Assembly: GCF_003367475.1 (NCBI RefSeq)
Contig: NZ_QRHA01000005.1
Span: forward strand, 248,001 to 312,000
Length of the DNA stretch: 64,000 nt
Direction: 5' to 3'
Origin: Alteromonas aestuariivivens
GTDB taxonomy: Bacteria > Pseudomonadota > Gammaproteobacteria > Enterobacterales > Alteromonadaceae
This document shows, one piece after another, positions 48,575 to 58,269 of the stretch. Every line of letters starts with the position of its first letter. Within the stretch, counting starts at the first letter, position 1. The position numbers and the translations under genes are program-made. Under the pieces are notes generated by a model. The model was not told where the DNA came from, searched no databases, and worked only from the letters and a program-made list of their open reading frames with translations.

Positions 48575-49420
48575 ATGCCTATCGCCAATACTATCAGCAT
48601 TGAAGAATCCGGCGGGGTCAGCTTTTTACTGATCGACAACCCGCTGTGCAGCGCAAAAATCAGCCTGTACGGTGGCCACTTGCTGTCATACGTTCCCAAA
48701 AGCGATGGCCGCGAGCGACTCTGGCTGAGCCCTATGGCCTACTTAAATGGTGAACGCCCGATCCGTGGAGGCGTTCCGGTGTGCTGGCCCTGGTTCAGTG
48801 ATAACCACGGCAAGCAAAAGGGAGAACTACCCTCTCACGGCTATTTGCGCACCCAAACCTGGAAAGTAACCGAATCTGATGAATCGGAAAAAGGTACGCG
48901 CGTGGTTTTGTCTCCAACATTCACCCGCGGCACCGGCTTTGAGTACGACTGCTCAGTGCAACTTGAATTTGTATTGGGGGACGTTTGTTCGATTACTTTG
49001 CGTACTTCAAACACCGGAGTTGTGGCGTTTACGTTTAATTGTGCGCTGCACACCTATTTCAATGTTCCAAACATTGATAAGGCTTCACTTCTGGGCCTGA
49101 CCGGTGATTACAAAGATAAAACCGACAACTGGGCAGTAAAACCCACACCGTCCCCGTATCGATTCTCTGGTGAAACGGACCGTATTCACCTAAGCCCGTG
49201 CCCGCGGGTTTCCATTCTGGATAACGACGAGTTCCTGACTGATGTTGAATCCAGGGGCCATGACTCCATTGTAGTCTGGAACCCGTGGCATGGCGCTGCC
49301 AGTATTGGCGATATGGATGCCTTTGGATACAAGCATATGGTCTGCGTGGAAACGGCGTATACCGGGGGTAAGGAACTGCAGCCAGGCGAAACTCACAGCC
49401 TGACCCAAATCATTGGCTAA
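48575..49420 (+). CDS. D-hexose-6-phosphate mutarotase (YeaD-like)
   Basis: An aldose-1-epimerase-fold protein of 281 residues that interconverts alpha and beta glucose-6-phosphate. The ATG at 48575 has TGGAGA upstream and gives MPIANTISIEESGG. Family features are LYGGHLLSYVP, RPIRGGVPVCWPWF, HGYLRTQTW (catalytic His) and MVCVETAYTGG (catalytic Glu). Supplying beta-glucose-6-P to Zwf fits the nearby zwf operon. It is convergent with the sulfatase gene. Confidence 0.92.
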   Translation: MPIANTISIEESGGVSFLLIDNPLCSAKISLYGGHLLSYVPKSDGRERLWLSPMAYLNGERPIRGGVPVCWPWFSDNHGKQKGELPSHGYLRTQTWKVTESDESEKGTRVVLSPTFTRGTGFEYDCSVQLEFVLGDVCSITLRTSNTGVVAFTFNCALHTYFNVPNIDKASLLGLTGDYKDKTDNWAVKPTPSPYRFSGETDRIHLSPCPRVSILDNDEFLTDVESRGHDSIVVWNPWHGAASIGDMDAFGYKHMVCVETAYTGGKELQPGETHSLTQIIG

Positions 49421-49487
49421 GGCGTGCAAAACAGGGGGCAGCTCATTGATAATGCCCACCCGCTGTTTTGCAGTCGTACTGTGCCGC

Positions 49488-51053
49488 TTACCGATTTATC
49501 GCCTGAGAATTGATCATCTTGCTCACGTCTGATACCTGCGCTGAAAAACTCGCTTGCGTAGGCGGAAACTGCTCGAAACTTTTTACGAACTGAGCAATTT
49601 GGGCTCCCGCTGGGCCAAGTGTCCAGGAACGATTCTCGGCCCATTCATCATAGCCACGGGCATGGATAAATCGCTCAAACGGGTCCAGCTTTAAATTGAT
49701 GATGAACGGAGTTGTCATAGGTTGCTGGGTTGCCCGAAACCACTCATGCTGATCAATAAACAGGAACTTCCAGTCGCCGTAACGCATACCGTGAAAGGTA
49801 GTCTCAGTAAAATAGTAGAACTCTTTGCGACTGGATGCGCCCTGATTCAATAACAGCTCACTTTGGTCATAGCCGTCCAGGTGGGCTTTCTGGTTTTTGC
49901 CCGCGATTTTTTTGCCATCCAGCAAATCTTGCTTAATGGTTTTGTCCCCTACCCATGACATGAGGGTGGGCACCCAGTCTTCCATAGTCATGAATTCGCC
50001 TGTGTGGGTACCGGGCGCAATTTTGCCAGGCCATTTCACCAGCATAGGTACTCTGAAGCCCCCTTCCCAGCCCCCTACGCCTTTTTCACCGTGAAATGGC
50101 TGATTGCCACCGTCGGGCCAAGAATTGGAAGCCGCGCCGTTATCGGTTGAAAACATCACAATGGTATTGTCTGCCACACCCAATTCGTCTAACAGGTTAA
50201 GCAGCTCACCAACATCGTCATCCAGTTCCATCATACCGTCAGCGTATAAACCGTAGCCGCTCTTACCCTCATATTCTTTGGTCAGATTAGTGCGATAATG
50301 CATTCGGGTAGTATTGTGCCAAACGAAGAATGGCTCATCCGCCTGGGCTGCCTCGGCAATAAAGCGTTTAGATTGTTGCAGCACATCCTGGTCAAGTGTG
50401 CGCTGGCGCTCCCTTCCCCAGCTGCCGAGATCCTTTATTTCCTGCTTTCCATCGGATAACGCTTTGGAATGAATGACGCCCCGCATCGTTAGATTGAAGC
50501 TTTGCTGAGTTTCTTCATCCTTCGGGTAATCATATTGTTCCGCATACTCACCAGCATTGAGGTGATACAGAATACCGTAAAACTCATCAAACCCATGGTT
50601 GGTTGGCAGGTGCTCGTCCCGGTCACCGAGGTGATTCTTACCGAACTGACCAGTGGCATAGCCATGATCCTTGAGCATCTCCGCCAGCGTCGGCACGTTT
50701 TCCTGCAAGCCCTGTTCGGCACCGGGCAACCCCACCGTACTCAGACCAATACGAATCGGGTACTGACCAGTTATGAATGCCGCGCGACCAGCAGTACAGG
50801 ATGCTTGCGCATAGTGGTCCATAAAGATCATGCCCTCATTAGCAATGCGGTCGATGTTCGGCGTACTTCCTCCCATCATGCCGCGATGATAGGCGCTGAT
50901 GTTCCACATCCCTACATCGTCTCCCCAGATGACCAGAATATTGGGTTTGTCTGCGGCATGTGCCGTTGCGGTCAACCACCAACTGCACAACAGCAGGAAG
51001 GAAAGGCGAACAATTAACTGCATCAGGGTTATTTGTGACTGGTGGGTTTGCAT
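49488..51053 (-). CDS. Secreted arylsulfatase-type sulfatase
   Basis: A 521-residue type I sulfatase that hydrolyses sulfate esters. The N-terminus has a signal peptide (hydrophobic LIVRLSFLLLCSWWLTATAHA), so periplasmic. The formylglycine motif is CTAGR with Cys86, following ILVIWGDDVG (metal ligands) and preceding GKNHLGDRDEHLPTNHGFDEF. FSTDNGAASNSWPDGG completes the metal site. The start may instead be the Met 10 codons later; neither has a clear Shine-Dalgarno. The substrate is unknown, perhaps a marine sulfated glycan. A formylglycine-generating enzyme is not in the window. It stands alone between two sugar-metabolism units. Confidence 0.92.
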   Translation of the reverse strand: MQTHQSQITLMQLIVRLSFLLLCSWWLTATAHAADKPNILVIWGDDVGMWNISAYHRGMMGGSTPNIDRIANEGMIFMDHYAQASCTAGRAAFITGQYPIRIGLSTVGLPGAEQGLQENVPTLAEMLKDHGYATGQFGKNHLGDRDEHLPTNHGFDEFYGILYHLNAGEYAEQYDYPKDEETQQSFNLTMRGVIHSKALSDGKQEIKDLGSWGRERQRTLDQDVLQQSKRFIAEAAQADEPFFVWHNTTRMHYRTNLTKEYEGKSGYGLYADGMMELDDDVGELLNLLDELGVADNTIVMFSTDNGAASNSWPDGGNQPFHGEKGVGGWEGGFRVPMLVKWPGKIAPGTHTGEFMTMEDWVPTLMSWVGDKTIKQDLLDGKKIAGKNQKAHLDGYDQSELLLNQGASSRKEFYYFTETTFHGMRYGDWKFLFIDQHEWFRATQQPMTTPFIINLKLDPFERFIHARGYDEWAENRSWTLGPAGAQIAQFVKSFEQFPPTQASFSAQVSDVSKMINSQAINR

Positions 51054-51191
51054 AAGGAAGCGCTGTGGCGGGAACCTAGAATTACCTTAGTCCAAAAACA
51101 CCGATATGCAACTTACTAAATGGCTTGAAAGAATTGGCAACGAACCCGTTTAACACCACAATTTGATCAATAGATTACCCGGCGCAGCAAC

Positions 51192-51225
51192 AAAAAAGCC
51201 AGTCAGAATTGTCTGACTGGCTTTT
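51192..51225 (-). terminator. Terminator of the zwf-eda operon
   Basis: AAAAGCCAGTCAGA (51194-51207) and TCTGACTGGCTTTT (51212-51225) are perfect 14-base arms around ATTG. T-run on the minus strand follows (complement of 51192-51197). It lies 35 bp after eda. Confidence 0.9.
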
Positions 51226-51259
51226 GCAGGAATGGCTCTGGAGTCACAAAAGGATGAGT

Positions 51260-51904
51260 TTAGCTGCTCGCTCCTGCAACCGCTTCTTTCGCCAGCTGAG
51301 TAATTTTGTCCCAGTCGCCAGCTGCGATGGCGTCATCCGGAGCTACCCACGAACCACCCACGCATTTCACGTTTGGCAACGCGAGGTAATCTTTGTAGTT
51401 TGCCGGGCCAATGCCGCCAGTTGGGCAAAAAACCACATCCGGGAAAGGACCGCCGATAGATTTAAGCGCTTTGATCCCGCCGGAAGCCTCGGCCGGGAAA
51501 AATTTCATGTATTGATAACCGGCATCTTTACCTTTCATCAGGTCGGAAATAGAAGAAATTCCCGGGATCAAAGGAATATCACACTCAATACCCGCTTCCA
51601 GCAATTCTTTGGTCATACCCGGGCTGATAGCAAACTTTGCTCCGGCCTCGGCCACTTCCTTGAGTTGCTGTGCGTTTGTCACAGTACCTGCGCCAATCAG
51701 GGCATCAGGCAATTGTTCTGCGATAGTTTTAATGACATCGAGGGCCACTGGCGTACGCAAAGTCACTTCCAGTACTTTAATGCCTCCTGCCATCAATGCT
51801 TTCGCCAAAGGCACTGCTTTATCCAAATCGTGGATAACCAGTACTGGAACGACGGGTCCGGCAGCAAATACTTCAGCCGGAGATATTTTCCAATTCGTAG
51901 TCAT
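51260..51904 (-). CDS. eda: KDPG/KHG aldolase Eda
   Basis: Eda splits 2-keto-3-deoxy-6-phosphogluconate to pyruvate and glyceraldehyde-3-P, the last Entner-Doudoroff step. The start is the ATG at 51904 ([13 protein letters not shown]), giving 214 residues (E. coli 213). Glu46 (LEVTLRT) and the Schiff-base Lys134 ([11 protein letters not shown]) match E. coli Glu45/Lys133. It is the last gene of zwf-pgl-edd-glk-eda, 4 nt after glk. Confidence 0.97.
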   Translation of the reverse strand: MTTNWKISPAEVFAAGPVVPVLVIHDLDKAVPLAKALMAGGIKVLEVTLRTPVALDVIKTIAEQLPDALIGAGTVTNAQQLKEVAEAGAKFAISPGMTKELLEAGIECDIPLIPGISSISDLMKGKDAGYQYMKFFPAEASGGIKALKSIGGPFPDVVFCPTGGIGPANYKDYLALPNVKCVGGSWVAPDDAIAAGDWDKITQLAKEAVAGASS

Positions 51905-51908
51905 GGTT

Positions 51909-52862
51909 TCAACTCGCAGTATGTTGTTGTAAATACGCTGACGCACCAAGTAAGCCGTGATCTGGCTCTGCGATCAGGTATGTGGGTATATCTTTGACGT
52001 AGTGCTTCATCTGCCCTTTCGCCTCAAAGCGGGCTCTGAAATCACTTTCGCGGATATAATCGGTAAACCGGGTGGCAATGCCACCACCAATAAATACGCC
52101 ACCGGTAGTGGCCATATTAAGTGCCAGATTACCTGCAAAGCTGCCCATAATCCGACAAAACTGGGTCAGGGCAGCAGCGCAAATGTCACAACTGCCATCC
52201 AGCGCTTTTTCAGTAATCTGTGCTGGCTCAGTGAAACGCGCAGGCTGTTCATGGTGCCCCGCCAGCGCCGTGTAAATGTTCACGATACCGCGCCCGGACA
52301 TAACCTCTTCAGCTGAGGCCCTGCCGAACGTCTTGTATAAATGACGCCAGATAACCACGTCGGTTTCGTCGACGGGAGCAAAGTCCACATGACCACCTTC
52401 ACCGTCCAGCGTTTGCCATCCGGTTGACGTCATTGTGATATGTTCTACCCCAAGGCCAGTCCCGGGGCCAAACACTGCAATATTGCCACCGCTGACTGCA
52501 GTGCCTTCACCAATCTGAATGACCTGGTCACCGGACAACACCGGCAAAGAATGGGCAACTGCGGTAAAGTCGTTGATCACAAACAACGCATCCAGTTTGA
52601 GTTGCTGTTTTAACGCGGTTTGCGAAAACGCCCAGCTGTGGTTGGTCATAGCAACCTGATCACCCAATACCGGACAGGCTATTGCGATACACCCCTGGGT
52701 AAACTTGTGCTCCGGATGTTCTGAAAAATACTGCGAAATTGCCAGGTCGATGCTGGCAAATTCCTGACAGAGGTATTTTTGAATGTCCGTCACCCCAGAC
52801 TCGGTAACCCGGGCAACACGAATGTTCGTGCCGCCAACATCTGCTACAAACCGAGCGCTCAT
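51909..52862 (-). CDS. glk: Glucokinase
   Basis: Glk phosphorylates glucose to glucose-6-phosphate with ATP. The 317-residue protein starts at the ATG at 52862, which overlaps the edd stop by 4 nt (ATGA). Motifs are [12 protein letters not shown] (phosphate 1) near residue 6, [14 protein letters not shown] with the catalytic Asp, [12 protein letters not shown] and [10 protein letters not shown]. It belongs to the bacterial Glk family (E. coli 321), not the ROK family. It feeds zwf in the same operon. Confidence 0.96.
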   Translation of the reverse strand: MSARFVADVGGTNIRVARVTESGVTDIQKYLCQEFASIDLAISQYFSEHPEHKFTQGCIAIACPVLGDQVAMTNHSWAFSQTALKQQLKLDALFVINDFTAVAHSLPVLSGDQVIQIGEGTAVSGGNIAVFGPGTGLGVEHITMTSTGWQTLDGEGGHVDFAPVDETDVVIWRHLYKTFGRASAEEVMSGRGIVNIYTALAGHHEQPARFTEPAQITEKALDGSCDICAAALTQFCRIMGSFAGNLALNMATTGGVFIGGGIATRFTDYIRESDFRARFEAKGQMKHYVKDIPTYLIAEPDHGLLGASAYLQQHTAS

Positions 52863-54688
52863 AACGGTTGCTCCTGCGATACAAACAGCGAGCAAGCACC
52901 TTCTTCTGCACCACTCAGTGTTGAACGTACACCTGCAAACAGTTCACGGCCCATTCCCTGTTGATGTTTATCAACATTTCCCGGCCTGATTTCCCGCCCT
53001 GCCAGTGTTTCTTCATCAACACACAGCGTAAGTTCACCGGTAGCAGTGTTCAATTCGATAATGTCACCGCTCTCAACCTTGCTGAGCAGACCACCATGGT
53101 AAGCCTCGGGGGTTACGTGGATTGCTGCCGGAACCTTACCGGAGGCGCCGGACATTCGCCCGTCGGTTACCAGTGCCACCTTATAGCCACGATCCTGCAG
53201 TACACCAAGAGGTGGGGTTAAACGGTGCAGTTCCGGCATGCCGATGGCTGATGGGCCCTGATAACGCACCACTACCACACAGTCCTTGTCCAGATCGCCG
53301 GCTTTGAAAGCTGCATCAAGCTCATACTGGTCTTCAAATACCACAGCAGGTGCCTTGATATGAAAATGAGGATTGCGCAATGCGGAGGTTTTTATTACTG
53401 AACGCCCCAGATTTCCGGTCAGAACGGTCAGACCACCGTCTGGCTTAAAGGGCGCTTTGACAGACGCTACCACTTCCTTGTCGAACGATTCAGTGGGGCC
53501 ATCCCGCCAAATCAGTTCGCCATCCTGCAAAACAGGCTCTTTGGTGTACTGCTCCAATCCTTCACCACAAATGGTTTTAACATCGTTATGCAGCAGGCCA
53601 GCATCCAACAGTTCCCTGAAGAGCAGAGCCATCCCCCCGGCAGCGGTAAAATGGTTTATATCTGCAGAACCGTTTGGATAAATTCGGGTGAGCAGTGGCA
53701 CAGCATTGGAAATATCCGAGAAATCATCCCAGTTAATGATGTAACCAGCTGCACGGGCCACTGCAATCAGGTGCATGGTATGGTTGGTTGAACCACCGGT
53801 TGCCAGCAGTGCAACCAGCCCATTCACCAGCGCCTTGGCATCCACAATGTGCCCGATGGGCGTATAGTTGTCACCAAGGTCCGTCAGGCGAGTAGCCTGA
53901 ACAGCGGCCGCTTTGGTGAGGGCGTCACGTAATGGCGTGCCCGGATTAACGAACGACGACCCCGGCAAATGCAAGCCCATCATCTCAACTATCAGCTGAT
54001 TTGAGTTGGCAGTACCGTAAAATGTACAGGTACCGGCGGAATGATAAGACTGGGATTCAGCCTCAAGCAGTTCCTCACGCCCGGCTTTCCCCTCAGCGTA
54101 AGCCTGACGTACCCGTGCCTTTTCTTTATTCGGCAAGCCTGACGGCATTGGCCCAGCGGGGACAAATACTGTTGGCAGGTGCCCGAACGCAAGCGCGCCC
54201 ATCAAAAGGCCTGGGACAATCTTGTCACAGATCCCAAGCATCAGAGTGGCATCGAACATATTGTGTGAAAGCGAAACCGCCGCTGACTGGGCGATGATGT
54301 CGCGGCTCATCAGGCTGAGTTCCATCCCCGGGTTACCCTGAGTAACACCGTCACACATTGCCGGAACGCCGCCGGCAAACTGTGCCACACTGCCAACCGA
54401 ATTAATGGCTTCCTTGATTATTGCCGGATAGCTTTCATAAGGCTGGTGGGCAGAAAGCATATCGTTGTATGAGGACACTATCGCCACGTTGGCCTTGGTC
54501 ATACTGCGTAAGTCGGCTTTCTCACTCGCTCCACAGGCGGCAAAACCGTGAGCAAGGTTTCCACACGACAGCACTCCCCGGTGTGGCCCTTGTTCCCTGG
54601 CCTGCTCAATTTTGTCCAGGTACGCCTGGCGGGTAGCCCGGCTACGCTCGATAATCCGCTGAGTAACCTCAGCAATCTGTGAATTCAT
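52859..54688 (-). CDS. edd: 6-phosphogluconate dehydratase Edd
   Basis: Edd dehydrates 6-phosphogluconate to KDPG; it is an iron-sulfur enzyme of the IlvD/Edd family. The 609 residues match the family length (E. coli 603). Cluster Cys residues are seen in [23 protein letters not shown] and [10 protein letters not shown], and PAGPMPSGL follows. [16 protein letters not shown] near the C-terminus is the family signature. It lies 9 nt after pgl and overlaps glk. Confidence 0.97.
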   Translation of the reverse strand: MNSQIAEVTQRIIERSRATRQAYLDKIEQAREQGPHRGVLSCGNLAHGFAACGASEKADLRSMTKANVAIVSSYNDMLSAHQPYESYPAIIKEAINSVGSVAQFAGGVPAMCDGVTQGNPGMELSLMSRDIIAQSAAVSLSHNMFDATLMLGICDKIVPGLLMGALAFGHLPTVFVPAGPMPSGLPNKEKARVRQAYAEGKAGREELLEAESQSYHSAGTCTFYGTANSNQLIVEMMGLHLPGSSFVNPGTPLRDALTKAAAVQATRLTDLGDNYTPIGHIVDAKALVNGLVALLATGGSTNHTMHLIAVARAAGYIINWDDFSDISNAVPLLTRIYPNGSADINHFTAAGGMALLFRELLDAGLLHNDVKTICGEGLEQYTKEPVLQDGELIWRDGPTESFDKEVVASVKAPFKPDGGLTVLTGNLGRSVIKTSALRNPHFHIKAPAVVFEDQYELDAAFKAGDLDKDCVVVVRYQGPSAIGMPELHRLTPPLGVLQDRGYKVALVTDGRMSGASGKVPAAIHVTPEAYHGGLLSKVESGDIIELNTATGELTLCVDEETLAGREIRPGNVDKHQQGMGRELFAGVRSTLSGAEEGACSLFVSQEQPL

Positions 54689-54697
54689 AATTAACTC

Positions 54698-55390
54698 CTA
54701 AGGCGCCCACATTAAGGTAACAGGTGCGCGGTTTACCACCGCAGTAATGGGCTTTTGCACTTCGGTTGCACCAGACAGCGCATCGGTTAACACGTCCTTT
54801 TTACTCTCGCCGGTCAGGTGCAGAAAAATATTTCGGCTGTTCAGCAAAGCCGGCAAGGTCAAAGAGATGCGCTGATGGGGAGCCGTTGTTGGCTGTACAG
54901 CAATGCAGACCCGGCCACTGTCCATATCCAGACCGGCTTCGACCTGTTCTGAGCAGGGAAACAAAGATGCAGTGTGGCCATCTTCACCCATTCCGAGAAT
55001 CAGGGCATCAAAAGGCTGAGCCAAATTCGCAACCCGCGATTCAGCCTCACCAATGCCGTCTTTGGCATCGCTGTGGTCGGTTTTCAGGGTAACAAAATTG
55101 GCAACTGACGCCTTATTCTGAATCAGGTTTTCTCTAACCAAACGGGTGTTGCTGGCATCATCGGCCTCATCGACCCAACGCTCATCTGCCAGCGTTACAT
55201 CTACCTTATCCCACTCCAGGTCTGCGTTACTCAAAGTCTGAAACAACGCGAGGGGCGTTCGGCCCCCACTCACTACCAAACTGGCGCGACCGCGTTTGGC
55301 GATACCATCAGACAAAATGGAGACCAACTGCGCGGCAAATGCTTCAGTAAGTGCCTGAGGGCTTTCAAAAGACTGTGTTGTCAGTGCCAT
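54698..55390 (-). CDS. pgl: 6-phosphogluconolactonase (DevB type)
   Basis: It hydrolyses 6-phosphogluconolactone to 6-phosphogluconate. The 230-residue cytosolic enzyme has VVSGGRTPLALFQTL near residue 41, LADERWVDEADDASN, LILGMGEDGHTASLFP with the catalytic His, and RISLTLPALLNSR. It belongs to the glucosamine/galactosamine-6-P isomerase fold. It starts 1 nt after the zwf stop, so it is translationally linked to zwf. Confidence 0.96.
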   Translation of the reverse strand: MALTTQSFESPQALTEAFAAQLVSILSDGIAKRGRASLVVSGGRTPLALFQTLSNADLEWDKVDVTLADERWVDEADDASNTRLVRENLIQNKASVANFVTLKTDHSDAKDGIGEAESRVANLAQPFDALILGMGEDGHTASLFPCSEQVEAGLDMDSGRVCIAVQPTTAPHQRISLTLPALLNSRNIFLHLTGESKKDVLTDALSGATEVQKPITAVVNRAPVTLMWAP

Positions 55391-55391
55391 G

Positions 55392-56891
55392 TTACTTTTT
55401 ACCTGATTTTGTCAGTTTACTTTCATACCAGCTGCGATTTTCTCTGGCCAGCAGACCGATCGATTCAACCGGGCCCCAGGTTCCGGCCTGATATGGCTCG
55501 GGTGGCTCATTGGTATTTTTCCAGGCCTCCAGAATGGAGTCTACCCAGGTCCAGGCCTGCTCGATTTCATCACGACGCACAAACAGCGCCTGATTGCCTA
55601 ACATTACTTCCAACAACAGTTTTTCATACGCATCAGGAATGCGTTCATCCGAAAACGCTTCCGAGAAGCTCAGGTTAAGCTTGGATTTCTGCAAATCCAT
55701 TGAACCGGAACTGGTCAGCCCTGGCACCTTGTTCATTACCGTGATCTCTACCCCTTCATCGGGCTGCAGACGGATAACCAATTTGTTCGGTGGCAGATTT
55801 TTGAAGCTTTCGCCGAACAGGTTGTGCGGTTGGCGCTTGAAGTAAATAACAACCTCACTGACCTTGGTGGGCATGCGCTTACCGGTGCGCAAGTAAAACG
55901 GAACCCCGGCCCAGCGCCAGTTGTCAATTTCCGCTTTTATCGCTACAAAAGTTTCAGTCTGGCTTTGCGTATTGGCACCATCTTCTTCGAGGTACCCGGG
56001 TACTTCCTCACCTTTGACAAAGCCGGCTGTGTACTGCCCGCGGACCGTACTCTCGTTTACATTGGTTGAATTTATCGGACGCAACGCCTTGAGCACTTTC
56101 AGTTTTTCGTTACGAATATTGCTTGCTTCCAGCGTTGCAGGCGGTTCCATAGCCACCAGAGACAAAATCTGCAACAGGTGATTTTGAACCATATCCCGCA
56201 TCTGGCCGGCATCATCAAAGTAGCCCCACCGCCCTTCAATCCCTACGGACTCCGCAACACTGATCTGTACGTGATCGATACAGTTGTGGTCCCAGTTGGT
56301 AGTGAAAATTGAATTGGCAAAACGCAGTGCAATCAGGTTAAGTACCGTTTCCTTACCCAGGTAATGATCGATACGGTAAATCTGCGATTCCTTAAAGAAT
56401 TCAGCAACCTGATCGTTGATGACCATGGAAGATTCGAGATCGTGACCAATCGGTTTTTCCAGAACAAGGCGTACACTGCTGTCAATGATGTTACAACTGT
56501 GCAGGCCACGACAGATGTCACCGTAAATGGCCGGTGGCGTTGCCAGATAGCACACCATTGTTCTTTCCGCATCGACGTGCTCTTCCAGCGACTTGTAGCT
56601 GTCCATTTCCTTCATATCAACGCAGGCGTAGTCAAGGCGGGCCTGCATGCGTGCCCAGGTTTCTTCGCAAAGCGACTCTGAGCTGAATTTCTTGATATTA
56701 ACCTTTGCTTCTTCAACAAATGCTTCAACCGACATTTCCTGCCGGGCTACACCGATGATTTTGGTGTCCGGATGGATAAGCTCAGCTTTTTCCAGCTGGT
56801 AAAGAGACGGCAGCAACTTGCGCCGAGAGAGATCCCCCAGTGCGCCAAACAGCACAAAATCACAGGGTTCAAAGGAATTATCCATTACCAT
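55392..56891 (-). CDS. zwf: Glucose-6-phosphate 1-dehydrogenase
   Basis: Zwf oxidises glucose-6-P to 6-phosphogluconolactone and makes NADPH. The 499-residue protein has the cofactor loop FGALGDLSRRKLLPSLY near residue 14, the active-site RIDHYLGKETV near 175, and EKPIGHDLESS. It is the first gene of zwf-pgl-edd-glk-eda. AAGG lies 9 nt before the ATG; an alternative ATG is two codons on. A HexR operator lies about 100 bp upstream. Confidence 0.97.
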   Translation of the reverse strand: MVMDNSFEPCDFVLFGALGDLSRRKLLPSLYQLEKAELIHPDTKIIGVARQEMSVEAFVEEAKVNIKKFSSESLCEETWARMQARLDYACVDMKEMDSYKSLEEHVDAERTMVCYLATPPAIYGDICRGLHSCNIIDSSVRLVLEKPIGHDLESSMVINDQVAEFFKESQIYRIDHYLGKETVLNLIALRFANSIFTTNWDHNCIDHVQISVAESVGIEGRWGYFDDAGQMRDMVQNHLLQILSLVAMEPPATLEASNIRNEKLKVLKALRPINSTNVNESTVRGQYTAGFVKGEEVPGYLEEDGANTQSQTETFVAIKAEIDNWRWAGVPFYLRTGKRMPTKVSEVVIYFKRQPHNLFGESFKNLPPNKLVIRLQPDEGVEITVMNKVPGLTSSGSMDLQKSKLNLSFSEAFSDERIPDAYEKLLLEVMLGNQALFVRRDEIEQAWTWVDSILEAWKNTNEPPEPYQAGTWGPVESIGLLARENRSWYESKLTKSGKK

Positions 56892-56989
56892 ATTGTTGAC
56901 CTTTTAAATAATAAAACCGGTAACAGCAGACGACATCCCAATTTTTGTTTCAGGGAACGTGTCTGTTATTAGCATTAAGTTAACACTAA

Positions 56990-57006
56990 TTGTAGTAAAA
57001 TTACAA
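56990..57006. promoter_or_regulatory. HexR operator between zwf and hexR
   Basis: TTGTAGTAAAATTACAA is a near-perfect palindrome that differs from the HexR consensus core TGTAATTAAATTACA by few bases. On the minus strand it overlaps a TACAAT that could be the zwf -10 (56989-56994), so bound HexR would block zwf. Confidence 0.8.
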
Positions 57007-57093
57007 CTTAACCATGAAATGCCATTTTCAGCGATAATTCATGCCCTTCTTGAGGGCATTTTCAGGTCCATTTGTCAAAAAATTACATTTTTC

Positions 57094-57121
57094 TTGTTAC
57101 TTAGGTCACTTTGAGTACTAT
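57094..57121 (+). promoter_or_regulatory. Predicted promoter for hexR
   Basis: TTGTTA (57094-57099) and TACTAT (57116-57121) with a 16-bp spacer, about 50 bp upstream of the hexR ATG. Confidence 0.5.
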
Positions 57122-57169
57122 AGTGAGAGAAAGAGGCTCAAACATTATTCAACCAAGCGCTATATCTGT

Positions 57170-58021
57170 ATGAATATTCTTGAAAAGATCACTCAAAACA
57201 AAGCGGCCTTCAGTAAGTCTGAGCGCAAAGTAGCAGAAATCATTCTGGCCAATCCTCAGACTGCTATTCATTCGAGTATAGCAACCCTGGCTAAAATGTC
57301 TGACGTCAGTGAGCCCACCGTTAATCGCTTCTGCCGGCGTCTGGATACCAAGGGATTCCCTGATTTCAAATTGCACCTTGCGCAAAGTCTGGCCAATGGT
57401 ACACCCTATGTGAACCGTCACGTAGATGAAAATGACGGCCCGCAGGAATACACCAACAAAATATTTGAATCCACCATGGCCTCACTGGAAGTCGCCAGGC
57501 AATCGGTAGACGTAAACACAGTAAACCGGGTTGTCGATTTGCTCACCCAGGCACAGAAAATTTCCTTTTTTGGCCTCGGGGCATCAGCATCTGTGGCACA
57601 CGATGCCCTGAATAAATTTTTTCGGTTTAATGTTCCTGTCGTTTATTTCGAAGACATTCTCATGCAGCGCATGAGTTGCATGAACTGTGACGAAGGCGAT
57701 GTGGTTGTGCTGTTTTCTCACACTGGCCGCACCAAGAGCCTGGTCGAAATTGCTCAGATAGCCCGAATGAACGACGCGACCGTGGTAGGAATTACCTCAG
57801 GCGACAGCCCGCTGGCTCAGGAATGTACCTATGTATTGTCGCTTGAAGTACCTGAAGACACTGACATGTACATGCCAATGGCTTCCCGTATTGCTCAGTT
57901 GACCATGATTGACGTACTGGCGACAGGCTTCACGCTAAGACGGGGCAACAAATTTCGCGAGAACCTCAAGCGCGTTAAAGATACGCTGCGTGGATCCCGT
58001 TACGAAAAGAAATCTGATTAA
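57170..58021 (+). CDS. hexR: HexR, RpiR-family transcriptional regulator
   Basis: HexR is a KDPG-responsive regulator of central carbon genes. The ATG at 57170 gives 283 residues (MNILEKITQNKAAFSKSERK), the canonical start. The N-terminal HTH_6 domain (1-77) includes MSDVSEPTVNRFCRRL; the C-terminal SIS domain (about 120-255) has ISFFGLGASASVAHDA and VLFSHTGRTKSLVE. It is divergent from the zwf operon and upstream of pyk, both with HexR-like sites. KDPG, made by Edd, would release it. Confidence 0.95.
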   Translation: MNILEKITQNKAAFSKSERKVAEIILANPQTAIHSSIATLAKMSDVSEPTVNRFCRRLDTKGFPDFKLHLAQSLANGTPYVNRHVDENDGPQEYTNKIFESTMASLEVARQSVDVNTVNRVVDLLTQAQKISFFGLGASASVAHDALNKFFRFNVPVVYFEDILMQRMSCMNCDEGDVVVLFSHTGRTKSLVEIAQIARMNDATVVGITSGDSPLAQECTYVLSLEVPEDTDMYMPMASRIAQLTMIDVLATGFTLRRGNKFRENLKRVKDTLRGSRYEKKSD

Positions 58022-58040
58022 AATCAGATTTAAAACCCAT

Positions 58041-58063
58041 AGCCGCGTTGAAGCGGCTTTTTT
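58041..58063 (+). terminator. Terminator after hexR
   Basis: AGCCGC (58041-58046) pairs with GCGGCT (58053-58058) around GTTGAA, with a run of six T. It separates hexR from pyk. Confidence 0.85.
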
Positions 58064-58128
58064 ACGCCTGCCCAGCCTTTGTTTTGAGTCTATACTGGTA
58101 TGGTGAGTTAACTAATTGTTGGCTGGCA

Positions 58129-58157
58129 TTCACATTTCTAATAAATTCGACTACAAT
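58129..58157 (+). promoter_or_regulatory. Predicted promoter for pyk
   Basis: TTCACA (58129-58134) and TACAAT (58152-58157), each one base off consensus, are exactly 17 bp apart. The start point would fall in the HexR site at 58160-58174. Confidence 0.7.
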
Positions 58158-58159
58158 TC

Positions 58160-58174
58160 TGTAATTAAATTACG
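58160..58174. promoter_or_regulatory. HexR operator at the pyk promoter
   Basis: TGTAATTAAATTACG matches the HexR consensus at 14 of 15 bases. It begins 3 bp after the -10, so binding would block transcription start. Confidence 0.85.
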
Positions 58175-58269
58175 TAACGCAATTTCAGCAGCTGTATTTC
58201 TCAGCCGGCGATTCCAGGGGTGTATACCCGGAACCTGTACTAACGACACCGAGATAGCGACTCAATCCT

